Of a stretch of 34,794 bases of DNA, positions 17,483-27,300 are shown piece after piece (the first letter of the stretch is position 1; each line of letters starts with the position of its first letter). The notes beneath the pieces were generated by a model. That model did no database searches. It was given only the letters and a program-made list of their open reading frames with translations, and was not told where the DNA came from. Origin of the DNA: Candidatus Aegiribacteria sp. (GTDB lineage: Bacteria; Fermentibacterota; Fermentibacteria; Fermentibacterales; JCC-6). The stretch is from the NCBI GenBank assembly GCA_021108005.1, contig JAIORS010000221.1, positions 1-34,794 of the forward strand, written 5' to 3'. A program made the position numbers and the translations under genes.

Positions 17483-18487
17483 ATGAACAAAAAACTTTTA
17501 TTTATTGCCCTGGTTCTTTCCATGGTCTCGATTTCGTACGGATCAACGGCCAGTGTTATCTGGATGACAATAACTCCGGGAGCACGCCCGAACGGTATGG
17601 GGGAAGCCTTTACAGCTCTGGCCGATGACGCTACCGCATCGTACTGGAACCCGGCAGGGTTGGCTTTCGTCGACACTACCAAACAGGAACTTACACTGCA
17701 GCACAGTAACTGGCTTCCGCAGCTGGCGGATGACCTGTATTACGAGTTTCTGGGTTATGCCACTCATATAGACGGGTGGGGCGGCGTCGGAGGCAACATA
17801 ACTTTCATGTCGATGGGAGAGCAGCAGGAGACAACCGCACAGGGACAGGAGCTTGGAACATTCTATTCCTACGGTGTGGCTTTGACAGGTTCCTTCGGTA
17901 CAGAAGTGGCGCCTGGCGTCTCTGTAGGGCTGGGACTCAAATTCATTTACGATCATCTTTACTATCAGGACTCAGGTAAAGGTACATCCTTCGGTGCCGA
18001 TCTCGGGGTACTGTACCATGTTCCCATGAAAGAGCTCGGGCTTGAAAGCGCCGGGCGTGTAAATGTGGGAGCCAGCCTGTCGAACCTCGGACCCAATGTT
18101 AGCTACGGGGGTAATTCCGAGAACAATCCATTACCAAGAACTCTAAGAATGGGGATTGCCTACATCCCATTTGATTCTCACCTTTCACGGCTCAGATGCG
18201 CAGCCGATTACAGCAAGCTTCTGACGAATGTTGACGAGGGAATGTCAACCGAGTTCAATGAGAACAAGTGGGGAGCGGGAGCCGAATTCTGGTACTACGA
18301 CCTTCTGGCGCTCAGGGCAGGATATATCCATGATACGGAGGGCATTTCAACCATCCAGGGTCCTACCTTTGGAGCAGGTCTTCAATACTCCGGTTTTCAG
18401 CTTGATATGGCCTTCATACCTGTAGAGGAAAATCTTCAGGGTTCAGGGAAATACAATTCCAAGTATTCCCTTTCTGTAAGATTCTAA
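17483..18487 (+). CDS. porV: PorV-like outer-membrane protein (UPF0164/PorV family)
   Basis: A 334-residue protein with signal peptide (cleavage after S-Y-G near residue 20). The mature start, T-P-G-A-R-P-N-G-M-G-E-A-F-T-A-L-A-D-D-A-T-A-S-Y-W-N-P-A-G-L, is the diagnostic N-terminus of the PorV/PorQ/FadL-like UPF0164 group. Alternating amphipathic strands run to a terminal aromatic residue (S-V-R-F), as expected of an outer-membrane barrel. In T9SS, PorV collects cargo from the SprA/Sov translocon and passes it to PorU. Two ATGs are adjacent; AGGAGG at 17473-17478 is only 1 nt from the first, so the second (17483) was chosen. It sits 102 nt after the PorU-like gene. Confidence 0.8.
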   Translation: MNKKLLFIALVLSMVSISYGSTASVIWMTITPGARPNGMGEAFTALADDATASYWNPAGLAFVDTTKQELTLQHSNWLPQLADDLYYEFLGYATHIDGWGGVGGNITFMSMGEQQETTAQGQELGTFYSYGVALTGSFGTEVAPGVSVGLGLKFIYDHLYYQDSGKGTSFGADLGVLYHVPMKELGLESAGRVNVGASLSNLGPNVSYGGNSENNPLPRTLRMGIAYIPFDSHLSRLRCAADYSKLLTNVDEGMSTEFNENKWGAGAEFWYYDLLALRAGYIHDTEGISTIQGPTFGAGLQYSGFQLDMAFIPVEENLQGSGKYNSKYSLSVRF

Positions 18488-18494
18488 GATATTA

Positions 18495-21326
18495 ATGAGA
18501 GTATTCGTGTATCTGCTGATGTTCGTTTTAGCGGGAGCTGTATCGGCTGCCGCTCCGATTGTCCACGGGGCTATGCCACCGCTGCACGAAAGGCCTTCGG
18601 AAGGGATCGCCATTGCCGGACCGGGCAAGATAGACGGTTCTGACGATACTATGAATGTCTGCATGATAAGAGCGCAGTTTCTGGAGGATTTTACCGATGA
18701 AACCTCCGGGAACGGAATAATTGACCTTGAAGCCGACCCGCCCCACAACAGGGAATATTTCCAGGGAATAGCGGATAATCTTGCATTGTACTACGAGGAT
18801 GTCAGCGGTGGACAACTTATTCTGTCCATTGATGTTTACCCTTCTTCACCTAACGGGGCGTACACCCTTCAACATCAGATGATGTACTACGGAGACGATT
18901 CAAATAGCATGCAGGGAGCATGCCTGCTCCTCAGAGATGCTGTGCTTCTTGCCGATGAAGATATCGATTTCAGTCAGTACGACGCGGTGATCATCGTGCA
19001 TGCCGGTGCCGGTCAGGAGGCTGATATACTCAGGAACAGCCCCGGTGACATCGGGTCGGTTTTTCTTACTCTGACGGATTTGATCCGTTACCTTCCCGGA
19101 GCCGGATCGGATTATCAGGGGATTCCTACTTCCGATGGAGTTCATATCAGGGAAGGTGTAATAGCTCCCGAACAGGAATCGCAGGACGGCTTTGGACTGG
19201 GTGTGCTTGGAACCATCTGTCACGAATTCGGCCATCAGCTGGGATTGCCGGACCTTTACGATACCAATACAGGTCATGTTGGAATTGGTGGCTGGGATCT
19301 GATGGGTTACGGCCAGTGGATGATGAGCGGTTACTGGCCCTCATCTCTCTCGGCATGGTCAAGAGTGTATCTTGGCTGGAATACGCCTTCAGTAACTTCC
19401 GGGGGAACCTTTACTCTGGCTTTCAACGATTCCATTTTAAAAGTTCCTCTGACCGGATCGGAGTATCTGCTGATTGAGAACAGGCAACGTGACCCTGACG
19501 GAGACCATATGTGCGGAATACACGAGCACGATTTCGGCCTTCCTGGTTCCGGGATTCTGATCTGGCATATCGATGAAACTCGCCTTGGAGAGTATCTCGC
19601 GGCGAACATGGTCAATGTGGACCCTGACCATAAGGGCGTTGATCTGGAAGAGGCAGACGGTATACAGGATTTTGATTACTCGCTTCCCGATATTTACGGT
19701 TACGAGGGTAGCGAGTTCGACCCTTGGTTCCGGAACGGTTACGCCTGGGAGTTTTCACCCACATCAGAGCCCTCAAGTGATGCCAGCTGGGGTGGAAACA
19801 CATTTGTAACGGTTGAAGTTCTTGATGAGCCAGCTCTGGAAATGGATGTAATCGTATCCAGGACGACGGTTTGTGACGGATGGCCCGTTCAATCCTCTAC
19901 AATAAAATGGGGACCGTTGATCTGGGAAAACGCTGACACTTCCGGTGACCGCATTGTGGTAACCACCACCACAGGGCATGTCAGTGCCTACATGAGCGAT
20001 GGCTCAGGTCCTGAACCGATGGGAACGGGAATAACCGCTCCCCCGGTGGCCGGGAACCCCTCGGGAGGTTCAAATCTTCTGCTTGTTTGTGAGAACGATG
20101 GTCAGGCTCATCTCAGAGATGTACAGTGGAACGAACCGGATGGTTGGCCAGTGAAGCTTTCAGGGGGCGGTTCGGGTACAGCTGCGCTGATCAGCGAAAG
20201 GCTGAATATCGTAGCAATAGCGGATGATGAGAAAAGAGTACACCTTTATAACCCGGCGGGAGCACAGCTTGCAGGATGGCCTGCCGTTACTCAGGCTCAG
20301 GTAGCAGGTATGGCAGTATATCCCGATGAAAACAATCCCGGCATAATCGCTTCAACTATTGATGGACGTGTTTATCTCTGGAACACGGACGGAGATGAAG
20401 TTGCAGGATGGCCGGTTGCTCCCGGAGATGAGAAGATAGGGATACCCCTGTCTGCGGATATTAACCGTGATGGTTCGCCCGACATTGTTGTGGTCAGCGG
20501 CGATTACACCTATGCGTACGATATACAGGGCAATATCCTGCCTGGCTTTCCCTCGATGCTTGCAGCTTCCCCACTCTCTTCACCCTGTCTGGGTGACCCG
20601 AATATGGATGGAAGACTGGAAATTCTCATACTGACGGATGAGGGTGTAGCCGCGGTGGGCGCTTCCGGTGCTACCCTTGAGAATTGGCCGGTTATGCTCG
20701 AACAGGACAGCCTGGTTTCCGGTTACAGCAGAAACAGAAGAGGTATTTCCGGCAGAGGGTTCGCGTTGATCTCAATGGACGACGGCCGGATATGTCTGTT
20801 CGATTACGAAGGCAGACAGAGCGGAATATTCCCGGTGTCTGTGGGCGAGAGACCTATAGGACGGCCACTGCTGTGGGATCCTGAAAATTCAGGTAACTGG
20901 AGAGTTCTGGCAGCTGAGAAGAACGGTTGCATTTATTGCTGGCACACCTCAATGATTCCTGAAGGATGGTTCACCGGCCTGGATATGTCCGGTTGCAACT
21001 GCTGGTGGAACGAGGATCTTCCAAATCTTCCGGCTTCCAGTTCCATACTCCACGACGGTTCTTTTTACGTTTATCCGAATCCTGTTCAACAGGGAAACGG
21101 AATCATCCGTTTCCAGCCCGGTGAAAATTGTTCGTGGGAGATAAGAATATTCAACATGGGAGGGGATCTGGTATACCTGAAAACCGGAACTGCTCCAGGC
21201 GGTTCAGCCTGGGAAGTGCCCTGGAATACCGAGGACCTCGCGCCGGGAGTCTATTTCGTCAGTCTGCACATATCCTCCGACACGGGATCAACGGATGCTC
21301 TATTTCATGCGGCGGTGATAAATTGA
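18495..21326 (+). CDS. M6-family (immune inhibitor A-like) metalloprotease with T9SS-like sorting domain
   Basis: A 943-residue protein with signal peptide (A-V-S-A near residue 18). The M6 catalytic motif is H243-E244-F-G-H247-Q-L-G-L-P-D, followed by L-Y-D and G-G-W-D-L-M-G-Y-G, the Met-turn segment usual in M6. Residues ~450-830 carry repeats ending in G-W-P or G-F-P (five or more copies), a PQQ/FG-GAP-like beta-propeller. The last ~85 residues are a type A-like sorting domain (V-Y-P-N-P-V, I-R-I-F-N-M-G-G-D-L-V, L-A-P-G-V-Y-F-V-S-L). It is likely a surface or secreted protease that degrades extracellular protein and a cargo of the PorU/PorV-type export system encoded just upstream (7-nt gap). 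The downstream start overlaps its stop (TTGA). Confidence 0.9.
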   Translation: MRVFVYLLMFVLAGAVSAAAPIVHGAMPPLHERPSEGIAIAGPGKIDGSDDTMNVCMIRAQFLEDFTDETSGNGIIDLEADPPHNREYFQGIADNLALYYEDVSGGQLILSIDVYPSSPNGAYTLQHQMMYYGDDSNSMQGACLLLRDAVLLADEDIDFSQYDAVIIVHAGAGQEADILRNSPGDIGSVFLTLTDLIRYLPGAGSDYQGIPTSDGVHIREGVIAPEQESQDGFGLGVLGTICHEFGHQLGLPDLYDTNTGHVGIGGWDLMGYGQWMMSGYWPSSLSAWSRVYLGWNTPSVTSGGTFTLAFNDSILKVPLTGSEYLLIENRQRDPDGDHMCGIHEHDFGLPGSGILIWHIDETRLGEYLAANMVNVDPDHKGVDLEEADGIQDFDYSLPDIYGYEGSEFDPWFRNGYAWEFSPTSEPSSDASWGGNTFVTVEVLDEPALEMDVIVSRTTVCDGWPVQSSTIKWGPLIWENADTSGDRIVVTTTTGHVSAYMSDGSGPEPMGTGITAPPVAGNPSGGSNLLLVCENDGQAHLRDVQWNEPDGWPVKLSGGGSGTAALISERLNIVAIADDEKRVHLYNPAGAQLAGWPAVTQAQVAGMAVYPDENNPGIIASTIDGRVYLWNTDGDEVAGWPVAPGDEKIGIPLSADINRDGSPDIVVVSGDYTYAYDIQGNILPGFPSMLAASPLSSPCLGDPNMDGRLEILILTDEGVAAVGASGATLENWPVMLEQDSLVSGYSRNRRGISGRGFALISMDDGRICLFDYEGRQSGIFPVSVGERPIGRPLLWDPENSGNWRVLAAEKNGCIYCWHTSMIPEGWFTGLDMSGCNCWWNEDLPNLPASSSILHDGSFYVYPNPVQQGNGIIRFQPGENCSWEIRIFNMGGDLVYLKTGTAPGGSAWEVPWNTEDLAPGVYFVSLHISSDTGSTDALFHAAVIN

Positions 21327-21988
21327 TTAAGATTTCAGCGGTTCTGTTCTTTTCCCTGCTGATCGTACTGTCCGGCATCGCAGATGCAGACCCCGGCTCC
21401 CGAAAGGGTGCCATGCTGAGATCCGCCGTGTTTCCCGGCTGGGGACAGATGCATATGGGTCACTCCGGCAGAGGTATAGTTTTCATGAGTCTTGATGTTC
21501 TTACCTGGGCAGGTGTTGGTCTGTCATACCTCGAGGGTACATTCGACAGAGATGATTACACCTGGCTTGCAGCTTCCGAAGCCGGCATTTCCGTTTCCGG
21601 GAAGTCAAACGAATTCCTTGATGATATATCGGATTATGCGTCAAGTACAGAATACAACGACTACATCCACAGGCTTGCAAGGTATTACTATCCCGACGAT
21701 CCGGATGCCCAGAGGGGATATTTCGAATCCCATGCCCGGTACGGAGAGGATGGCTGGAACTGGTCATCGGAAGCCGCGAGGAATCAGTTTGCCGACAGGT
21801 TGAGAGAAAGCAAGGAGTGGTTCAGAAGGAGCATGTATATTGCCGCCTTCGCCCTGGTAAACCGGGTTGTCAGCGTAATAGACGCATCTCTTCTGGACGA
21901 GACCCGGCCAGGTGTTTACACGTCACTTGCTTTTCCGGAGAGTCGCGACTTTTCATCCGTCAGGTTTTCGATTGGAGCCAGATTCTGA
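21323..21988 (+). CDS. DUF5683-like small envelope protein
   Basis: A 221-residue protein starting at TTG 21323, which overlaps the M6 stop (TTGA) and has GGTGA 4 nt upstream; the longer in-frame extension lies inside the M6 sorting domain and is not plausible. It has a signal peptide or N-terminal membrane segment, then L-R-S-A-V-F-P-G-W-G-Q-M-H-M-G-H-S-G-R-G, the hallmark of DUF5683 proteins (P-G-x-G-Q-x-Y-x-G), followed by a hydrophobic segment. A polar middle is followed by a second hydrophobic segment and V-S-V-I-D-A, also family-typical. Function unknown; the family is common in FCB envelope gene clusters. It overlaps the next gene by 1 nt. Confidence 0.7.
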   Translation: MIKISAVLFFSLLIVLSGIADADPGSRKGAMLRSAVFPGWGQMHMGHSGRGIVFMSLDVLTWAGVGLSYLEGTFDRDDYTWLAASEAGISVSGKSNEFLDDISDYASSTEYNDYIHRLARYYYPDDPDAQRGYFESHARYGEDGWNWSSEAARNQFADRLRESKEWFRRSMYIAAFALVNRVVSVIDASLLDETRPGVYTSLAFPESRDFSSVRFSIGARF

Positions 21989-23649
21989 TGATAATATTGC
22001 TGTTTTCACTGATTCTTCAGAGTTCAAGTCCCATGTGGTGGGTTGATGGAACCCCTCTTGTTCCAGGAATCATGGAAATAGATAGACGCCATGATCCCTC
22101 ATTTGAAGCTACAGGCCCCCTTAGCAGAAGTAAGGGTCACACTATCGGAGATACGATAAATTTCTGGTCCATCGATCATAGCGGTGATTCTCCCGAATTC
22201 TACCTTACCTCAGCCACCTGCAGGTACGTTGGCGAAAACACCTACATTTTCGTGGAGGATACACAATGGGATGTTCATTACGACCAGGATGCGGTAGACG
22301 CTTTTTCGGAAGCGCTTGAGGACAGTACCCCATCCGGGCCCGGAGGAATTGTCGAAACCGATATCGGTGTTTTCGGGCAGCCACCCGATGCAATAGACGG
22401 CGACCCGAAGATCTACTTCCTGGTGCTTGATATCAGAGACGGTTTCAACCATCAGCAGGGCGGAGCCTACATCGCGGGATTTTTCAGTCCGTACAACCAG
22501 TTCACCGAAACCGAGGCTTACCTTTACTACGGAGGGCATTCCAACGAAGTTGAGATGCTGTACATAGACTGTCACCCCGCCGATCAATTCGACGCGGCCT
22601 ACACTGCGTCTCACGAACTCGTTCACCTTATTCAGTGGGGAATTGCGCCCTTCAGCTCCGAGGAATTGTGGGTAATGGAAAACCAGGCCCAGTCTGGAAC
22701 TTTCGTTTGCGGATATCCGGCTTTTCAGGTTGAGACTTTCCTTGAGGTGGGGGGGATAACCCCTATCAAATGGACGAGTATTGAGGATACAATAGAGTAC
22801 GTCGCGGGTTACGGATCAGGCTACCTTTACTTCGCGTACCTGTACGAGAATTACGGTGGGGAAGATTTTCTTTACAAGTCTCTCCGATCCGGAGATCGAG
22901 GTATGGCGGGCATAAGTGAAGCCATTCGCGGCGCAACCGGTTCGAATCCCGATATGAATCAGATTCTCCTTGACTGGATGCTGGCATGCTGGATAGATAA
23001 CCCGAATTTCGGCAATGGAAAATACGGATGGGAATCCTTCCGGATAGCTGATTACGATACGGTATCTCCGGGGAACAGACCCGGCCTGGATTACACCTTC
23101 GAAATAGCAACCGATCCTTTTTCACATATGGGCGACCATATGTCCTCCTACCAGGGCACGTATTACAGTGTTGATGAATCGTTGGGAGGCAGCTTCCGAG
23201 CCGGGGCGGCAGGCCTGGGTGATATGAGGGCTTTTGTTTACAATGAAACCGGGGGATCGCTTGAAAGAATCGATGCCGGTTCAGCGAACGATGTGGCGAT
23301 ATCACTTCCCGAGGTGGGTGATATTCTACTCCTCTGCAATTCGTTTTCCGGCCTTGATCTTGATGTATCGGCAGGCTCCGTTGTATCCTCCGCGGATGTT
23401 TTTACATTCTATCCCCAGCCCTGCCGCGGCACACTCTTCTTTCAGTTCCGGTCCGGCGGTGGGAATGCTGCTCTTTCGGTGTTCACTATTTCTGGTGGAT
23501 ATGTGGAAACGGTCAGCTACAACAATGTTGACAGCGGAGAAGTGACTCTGGCTTATCCCGGAGCATCCAGCCTGGCATCGGGCACGTACTTCTTCAGATT
23601 CAATCAGGGGAGCAGGATAGAAACCGGCTCGTTCGCAGTTGTGCGCTAA
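21988..23649 (+). CDS. Secreted HEXXH metalloprotease with T9SS-like sorting domain
   Basis: A 553-residue protein; the ATG at 21988 follows the previous stop (TGATG) and begins a signal peptide (M-I-I-L-L-F-S-L-I-L-Q-S-S-S). The zinc motif is H209-E210-L-V-H213, with a probable third ligand E231 in E-E-L-W-V-M-E-N-Q-A, the spacing seen in gluzincins such as the M30/hyicolysin-like group. The C-terminal ~80 residues are a type A-like sorting domain (F-Y-P-Q-P-C, L-S-V-F-T-I-S-G-G, L-A-S-G-T-Y-F-F-R-F). It is probably an extracellular peptidase exported with the M6 enzyme. The exact peptidase family is uncertain. Confidence 0.8.
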   Translation: MIILLFSLILQSSSPMWWVDGTPLVPGIMEIDRRHDPSFEATGPLSRSKGHTIGDTINFWSIDHSGDSPEFYLTSATCRYVGENTYIFVEDTQWDVHYDQDAVDAFSEALEDSTPSGPGGIVETDIGVFGQPPDAIDGDPKIYFLVLDIRDGFNHQQGGAYIAGFFSPYNQFTETEAYLYYGGHSNEVEMLYIDCHPADQFDAAYTASHELVHLIQWGIAPFSSEELWVMENQAQSGTFVCGYPAFQVETFLEVGGITPIKWTSIEDTIEYVAGYGSGYLYFAYLYENYGGEDFLYKSLRSGDRGMAGISEAIRGATGSNPDMNQILLDWMLACWIDNPNFGNGKYGWESFRIADYDTVSPGNRPGLDYTFEIATDPFSHMGDHMSSYQGTYYSVDESLGGSFRAGAAGLGDMRAFVYNETGGSLERIDAGSANDVAISLPEVGDILLLCNSFSGLDLDVSAGSVVSSADVFTFYPQPCRGTLFFQFRSGGGNAALSVFTISGGYVETVSYNNVDSGEVTLAYPGASSLASGTYFFRFNQGSRIETGSFAVVR

Positions 23650-24397
23650 CGCGTTTCCACTCCTGCTCGCGGTTATCAGTACTCTCCCGGTATCAGAAAC
23701 AACGGTGAAGCCGTCCTGCACTGTTGAAAGGTACATTACGGTTCCCATTGGGATAATCGACGCTGAAATAAACGGAGCTGGAGACATTTATATACTTCTG
23801 CCGGGGCTCCCCCACCTGAGAATTTATTCCAATGATGGCACAATCTCCGAGTACGATCTTTCCGATGTCATCCTTCCCGGTGGCATGTGTATTGATGAAA
23901 GATGGGGATGGTTCGTTACCGGGGAGCTTACAGATATGGTATATCGATACGATAATTCGGGTGAGCTCACCGATTCATGGGATTCCAGAAGCCTTCCGGG
24001 AGATATATGTCTTTCCGGCCTCTCAGTTCTGTACGTATCACGGACAAATGGTACGATTTCCAGCCTTGATGAACCGGATGATATTCTGGTAAGATTGAGT
24101 GGTTCCTGCGAAGGACAGCTATCCGCGTCGGGTCGAAAAGCAGTCTATTCGAGCGAAAATGAATCGTTCCTTTTCGGTAATTTTACAGCCCCCGAGCCGT
24201 TGCCCGAAACAGGTATATGGACCGTTTCGGGAGAAGAACTGCTGGTTCTGCAGGATTCCTGCGTACTGAGCGGCAGCGGAAACACCCTGTTTCAGCTTTC
24301 TGAGTCCGGGGAGTTCTCCCGAATATCCTGTTCATTGAATGGTTATCACTGTCTGCTCTGGTCACCGGGGGAAGGCAGAATCCTGGTGCTTCAATGA
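23639..24397 (+). CDS. Secreted beta-propeller-like protein of unknown function
   Basis: A 252-residue protein; the most likely start is TTG 23639, overlapping the upstream stop by 11 nt, since no ATG or GTG precedes the hydrophobic leader (F-P-L-L-L-A-V-I-S-T-L). No strong ribosome binding site is visible, so the start is uncertain. Short repeats such as G-D-I-Y-I-L-L-P-G, G-G-M-C-I-D-E-R-W-G-W-F and G-D-I-C-L-S-G-L-S-V-L-Y-V-S look like NHL or six-bladed propeller strands. It probably lies in the periplasm or outer membrane as a scaffold. The stop overlaps the next start (ATGA), so it is coupled to the large envelope protein. Not recognised further. Confidence 0.6.
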   Translation: MCANAFPLLLAVISTLPVSETTVKPSCTVERYITVPIGIIDAEINGAGDIYILLPGLPHLRIYSNDGTISEYDLSDVILPGGMCIDERWGWFVTGELTDMVYRYDNSGELTDSWDSRSLPGDICLSGLSVLYVSRTNGTISSLDEPDDILVRLSGSCEGQLSASGRKAVYSSENESFLFGNFTAPEPLPETGIWTVSGEELLVLQDSCVLSGSGNTLFQLSESGEFSRISCSLNGYHCLLWSPGEGRILVLQ

Positions 24398-27300
24398 GCC
24401 TTTTCGCAGTCGCGGTACTGGTCCTCACATCTATGTCCCTGGAGTTCGAAAGTGATGGTTCAGACTTTTTTGAAACTCCCGATTCCCTCTGGATAATGCC
24501 CGGGAGTATTGTAGCTGTAGCGGACGGTGATACTCTAAACGCGGTTTCCGGAACCTCAGGGGTAAGGACGGGTGTTATTTTCAGTCCGTCTCCGCCGGAA
24601 GGCAGCAAAGTCGTGCTGGAATTTGATTTGCTTCAGCTGAGCATTCCATCCTCGGTTTCGCTTGATGTTAATTTCGCGGAAAGACAGACGATCGAGCAAT
24701 TGTCCGGATATACATCTGATCCATTCCAGCAGCACGGTCTGTACATATCAGGTTCAAAAAGAATAGGGTTTTCTGTCGGTGACGGAGGAGGACTTGACCA
24801 GGGAACAAGAATCTCGGTTGAAGGCACGGCGGCTCCCGGGATCACTGTTTCGGGAAGTGTAACTGATCGCAACCTGACCGCAGGGCCCACTTCCTCGGAG
24901 CTTGTCTCGCAGCTTGACAGGATATTTTTCCTTGTGGACGGAGGATCGTGGAGGGCCAGGCTGGGCGATATGGAATGGGTCAGCGGTAACGCTGAAACCG
25001 GCCCCCTCTCATGGAGAAGAGAGGTGAGCGGAGTTGACGCGTGGGGGGAGATCTCACAATCCGTTACCACCGGAGCGGGATATGGAACATCGGGGGATTC
25101 CAGGCAGAGAACCGTTTTCTATACAGATGAGGGAATTCAGGGGCCTTACGAAGTGACATCCGGCTGGGAAGTCGTTCCAGGCAGCGAGAAGGTCTGGCTG
25201 GATGGACAGCTCATGCATCGTGGTTCTACCGAGGATTACCGGATGGAATACTCGGCCGGTCTTATAACTTTCACATCTACGCGGCTGATAAGGAATGATC
25301 AGCGGGTGGAGATTACCTTTTTCCAGCGCGGTGACGGTTTCAGGAAGGATTTCGTTACAGCTTTTTCGCAGTACTCAAAGAACGGCCTGGAGGTTGAATT
25401 CAGGGGGTTCTACAGCGAAGATGACAGAGAATCTCCACTGGGATTCGTGCTCACCGAGGAGGCTGTGGATATTCTCCGCGAAGCTGGAGAGGATCCGGCG
25501 GACGCATGGATTGACGGGGCTTCGAATGTAGGGCAGGGAAACGGCTGCTATACTCTGGATTCACTGGGGCATTACGTTTTCATGGGGCCGAACCGGGGCG
25601 ACTGGAACGTTGTGTTTGGAAGACCTCCTTCGGAGTTTGGGGATTACATTTTCGACAGCTCACTTGGCGGTTACCTCTGGACCGGAGAGGGCAGTGGAAC
25701 ACACCTGCCCCGACAGTACATTCAGATACCATCGGGGTACAGCACCGGCGGCATTTCAGCCGGGTATGCATCCGCGGGTATTGATCTGGGGTTGGAGGCA
25801 GCTTTTTCCGGAAGAACCGGAAACCTTTACAATCCGGATGGCACATCAAGGGAAGGCACCTGCTTCATCGGTTCGATGAACATGGAATTCTGGGAGGACG
25901 GTCCCGGGCTCGGAATCGGTGGAAGGCTGGTTTCCTCCGGATACGAAGCTCCCGGAGAACTCGAAGCTGACAGTTCGCTTTCAGCATGGTCCCTTCCCGC
26001 CGATTATGAAGGCAGAGACAACATCGCGAATGTGAGCCTCGGAGGGAATCAACTCCTTGCGGCTGTTTCGGGCAGATTCCTGGAAGCCGGTGGTATTCTT
26101 GAGAGGTATCGAATTAATTCGAAACCTGTTCTTTGGAATATCGGTGTGGACGCCGGAGGAACATTCCTTAAGAGGACAGGTACCCATCAGATGGCCATGG
26201 GTCAGACCTCATCCATATCGGTGTCGGTCATACCGGTAACAGGTTTACTCAAACCCTTTGCGGGATGCAGCTTCTCCGAAGAATCATGGCAGGACAGTCT
26301 TGAAGGAGATGTCAATACGGAATTTGCAGGTATCTCTTTCAACAGGAACACCACAGATATACTTCTTCGGATGGAGCTTCAGGATGATTCAAGATCCGGG
26401 GGGGCTTCGGGCGGACCATTCAAGGTGTGGAGGGCCCGTCTGGAGGGATCCGGCCCAACCGGGGAATTGAGGTACAATGGGAGTTTTGAGCATTCATCAA
26501 CTTCTTACGACTCCGGCGGAGAGCTTCATGCGGATGCCATCAGATTATCCCTGACGGGAACCACGGGGGATGTATGGATGGAAGCGGTCTACAATGGTTC
26601 AGGAACCATAAGCAGATCTCTGGATGTGATGTACGTTTACGTTGGTGAGGGAAAGGGAAACTACAGCTATGATAACGATAGCGGCCAGTACTATGCAGAT
26701 CCTGATGGTGATTACAATATCAGCTTTCAGCCGGGAACCGCTGGTGATGCTGTAACTTCCGGGTCACTTGAGATGACACTCTCCTGCTCCGGAACACTGT
26801 CCGGTGTTAATTCAGTAGTAAGACTCTCGGCAAGCAATTCCCTTGACAGAAAGAAGTCCCTGCTTCTATACGGCGCGTTTGACCGAAGCGAGGAGGGAGG
26901 ATACAGCCTGAGTATATCACCCTGGTTTCGCTGGGAAGAGACTCTTATCAGCAGACTGACTCTTACCGGGAGGCTGAGGAACGAAAGGATTTCCTACAGT
27001 GGAACCGGATTGAAGAATGAAAGAATGTGGTCCCTAAGAGCGGCACCGGAGTTGAGCCCCGCGGATATCCTTGTAATTGAATGCTCGGCGAAGATCTGGC
27101 GCGAGGAGGAGGAACTCTACTACCCCCGGGATACAAGGGGGCTGAGACTGGAAATTGATCCGACCCTGGAACCATCTCCCGGTCTGAAACCCGGTATCCT
27201 GGCGGCTTACGAATACAGAAGAGAAGTTGTTTCAGACCTTGATAAATATATGCTTGAAGCAGGTCCGCACTTCTCGTGGACAGGAAGTGGCTGGACTTCG

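Noticed and set aside
21128-21322. N-terminal extension of the DUF5683-like gene
   Set aside because: It overlaps the sorting domain of the M6 protease; the TTG at 21323 gives a signal peptide and a TTGA overlap.
21817-21987. N-terminal extension of the HEXXH protease
   Set aside because: The extension overlaps the preceding gene and lacks a signal peptide; the ATG at 21988 begins one directly.
22930-22960. GGTTCGAATCCC string resembling a tRNA T-arm
   Set aside because: It lies inside the HEXXH protease gene, in frame, and no acceptor or anticodon stem can be formed around it.
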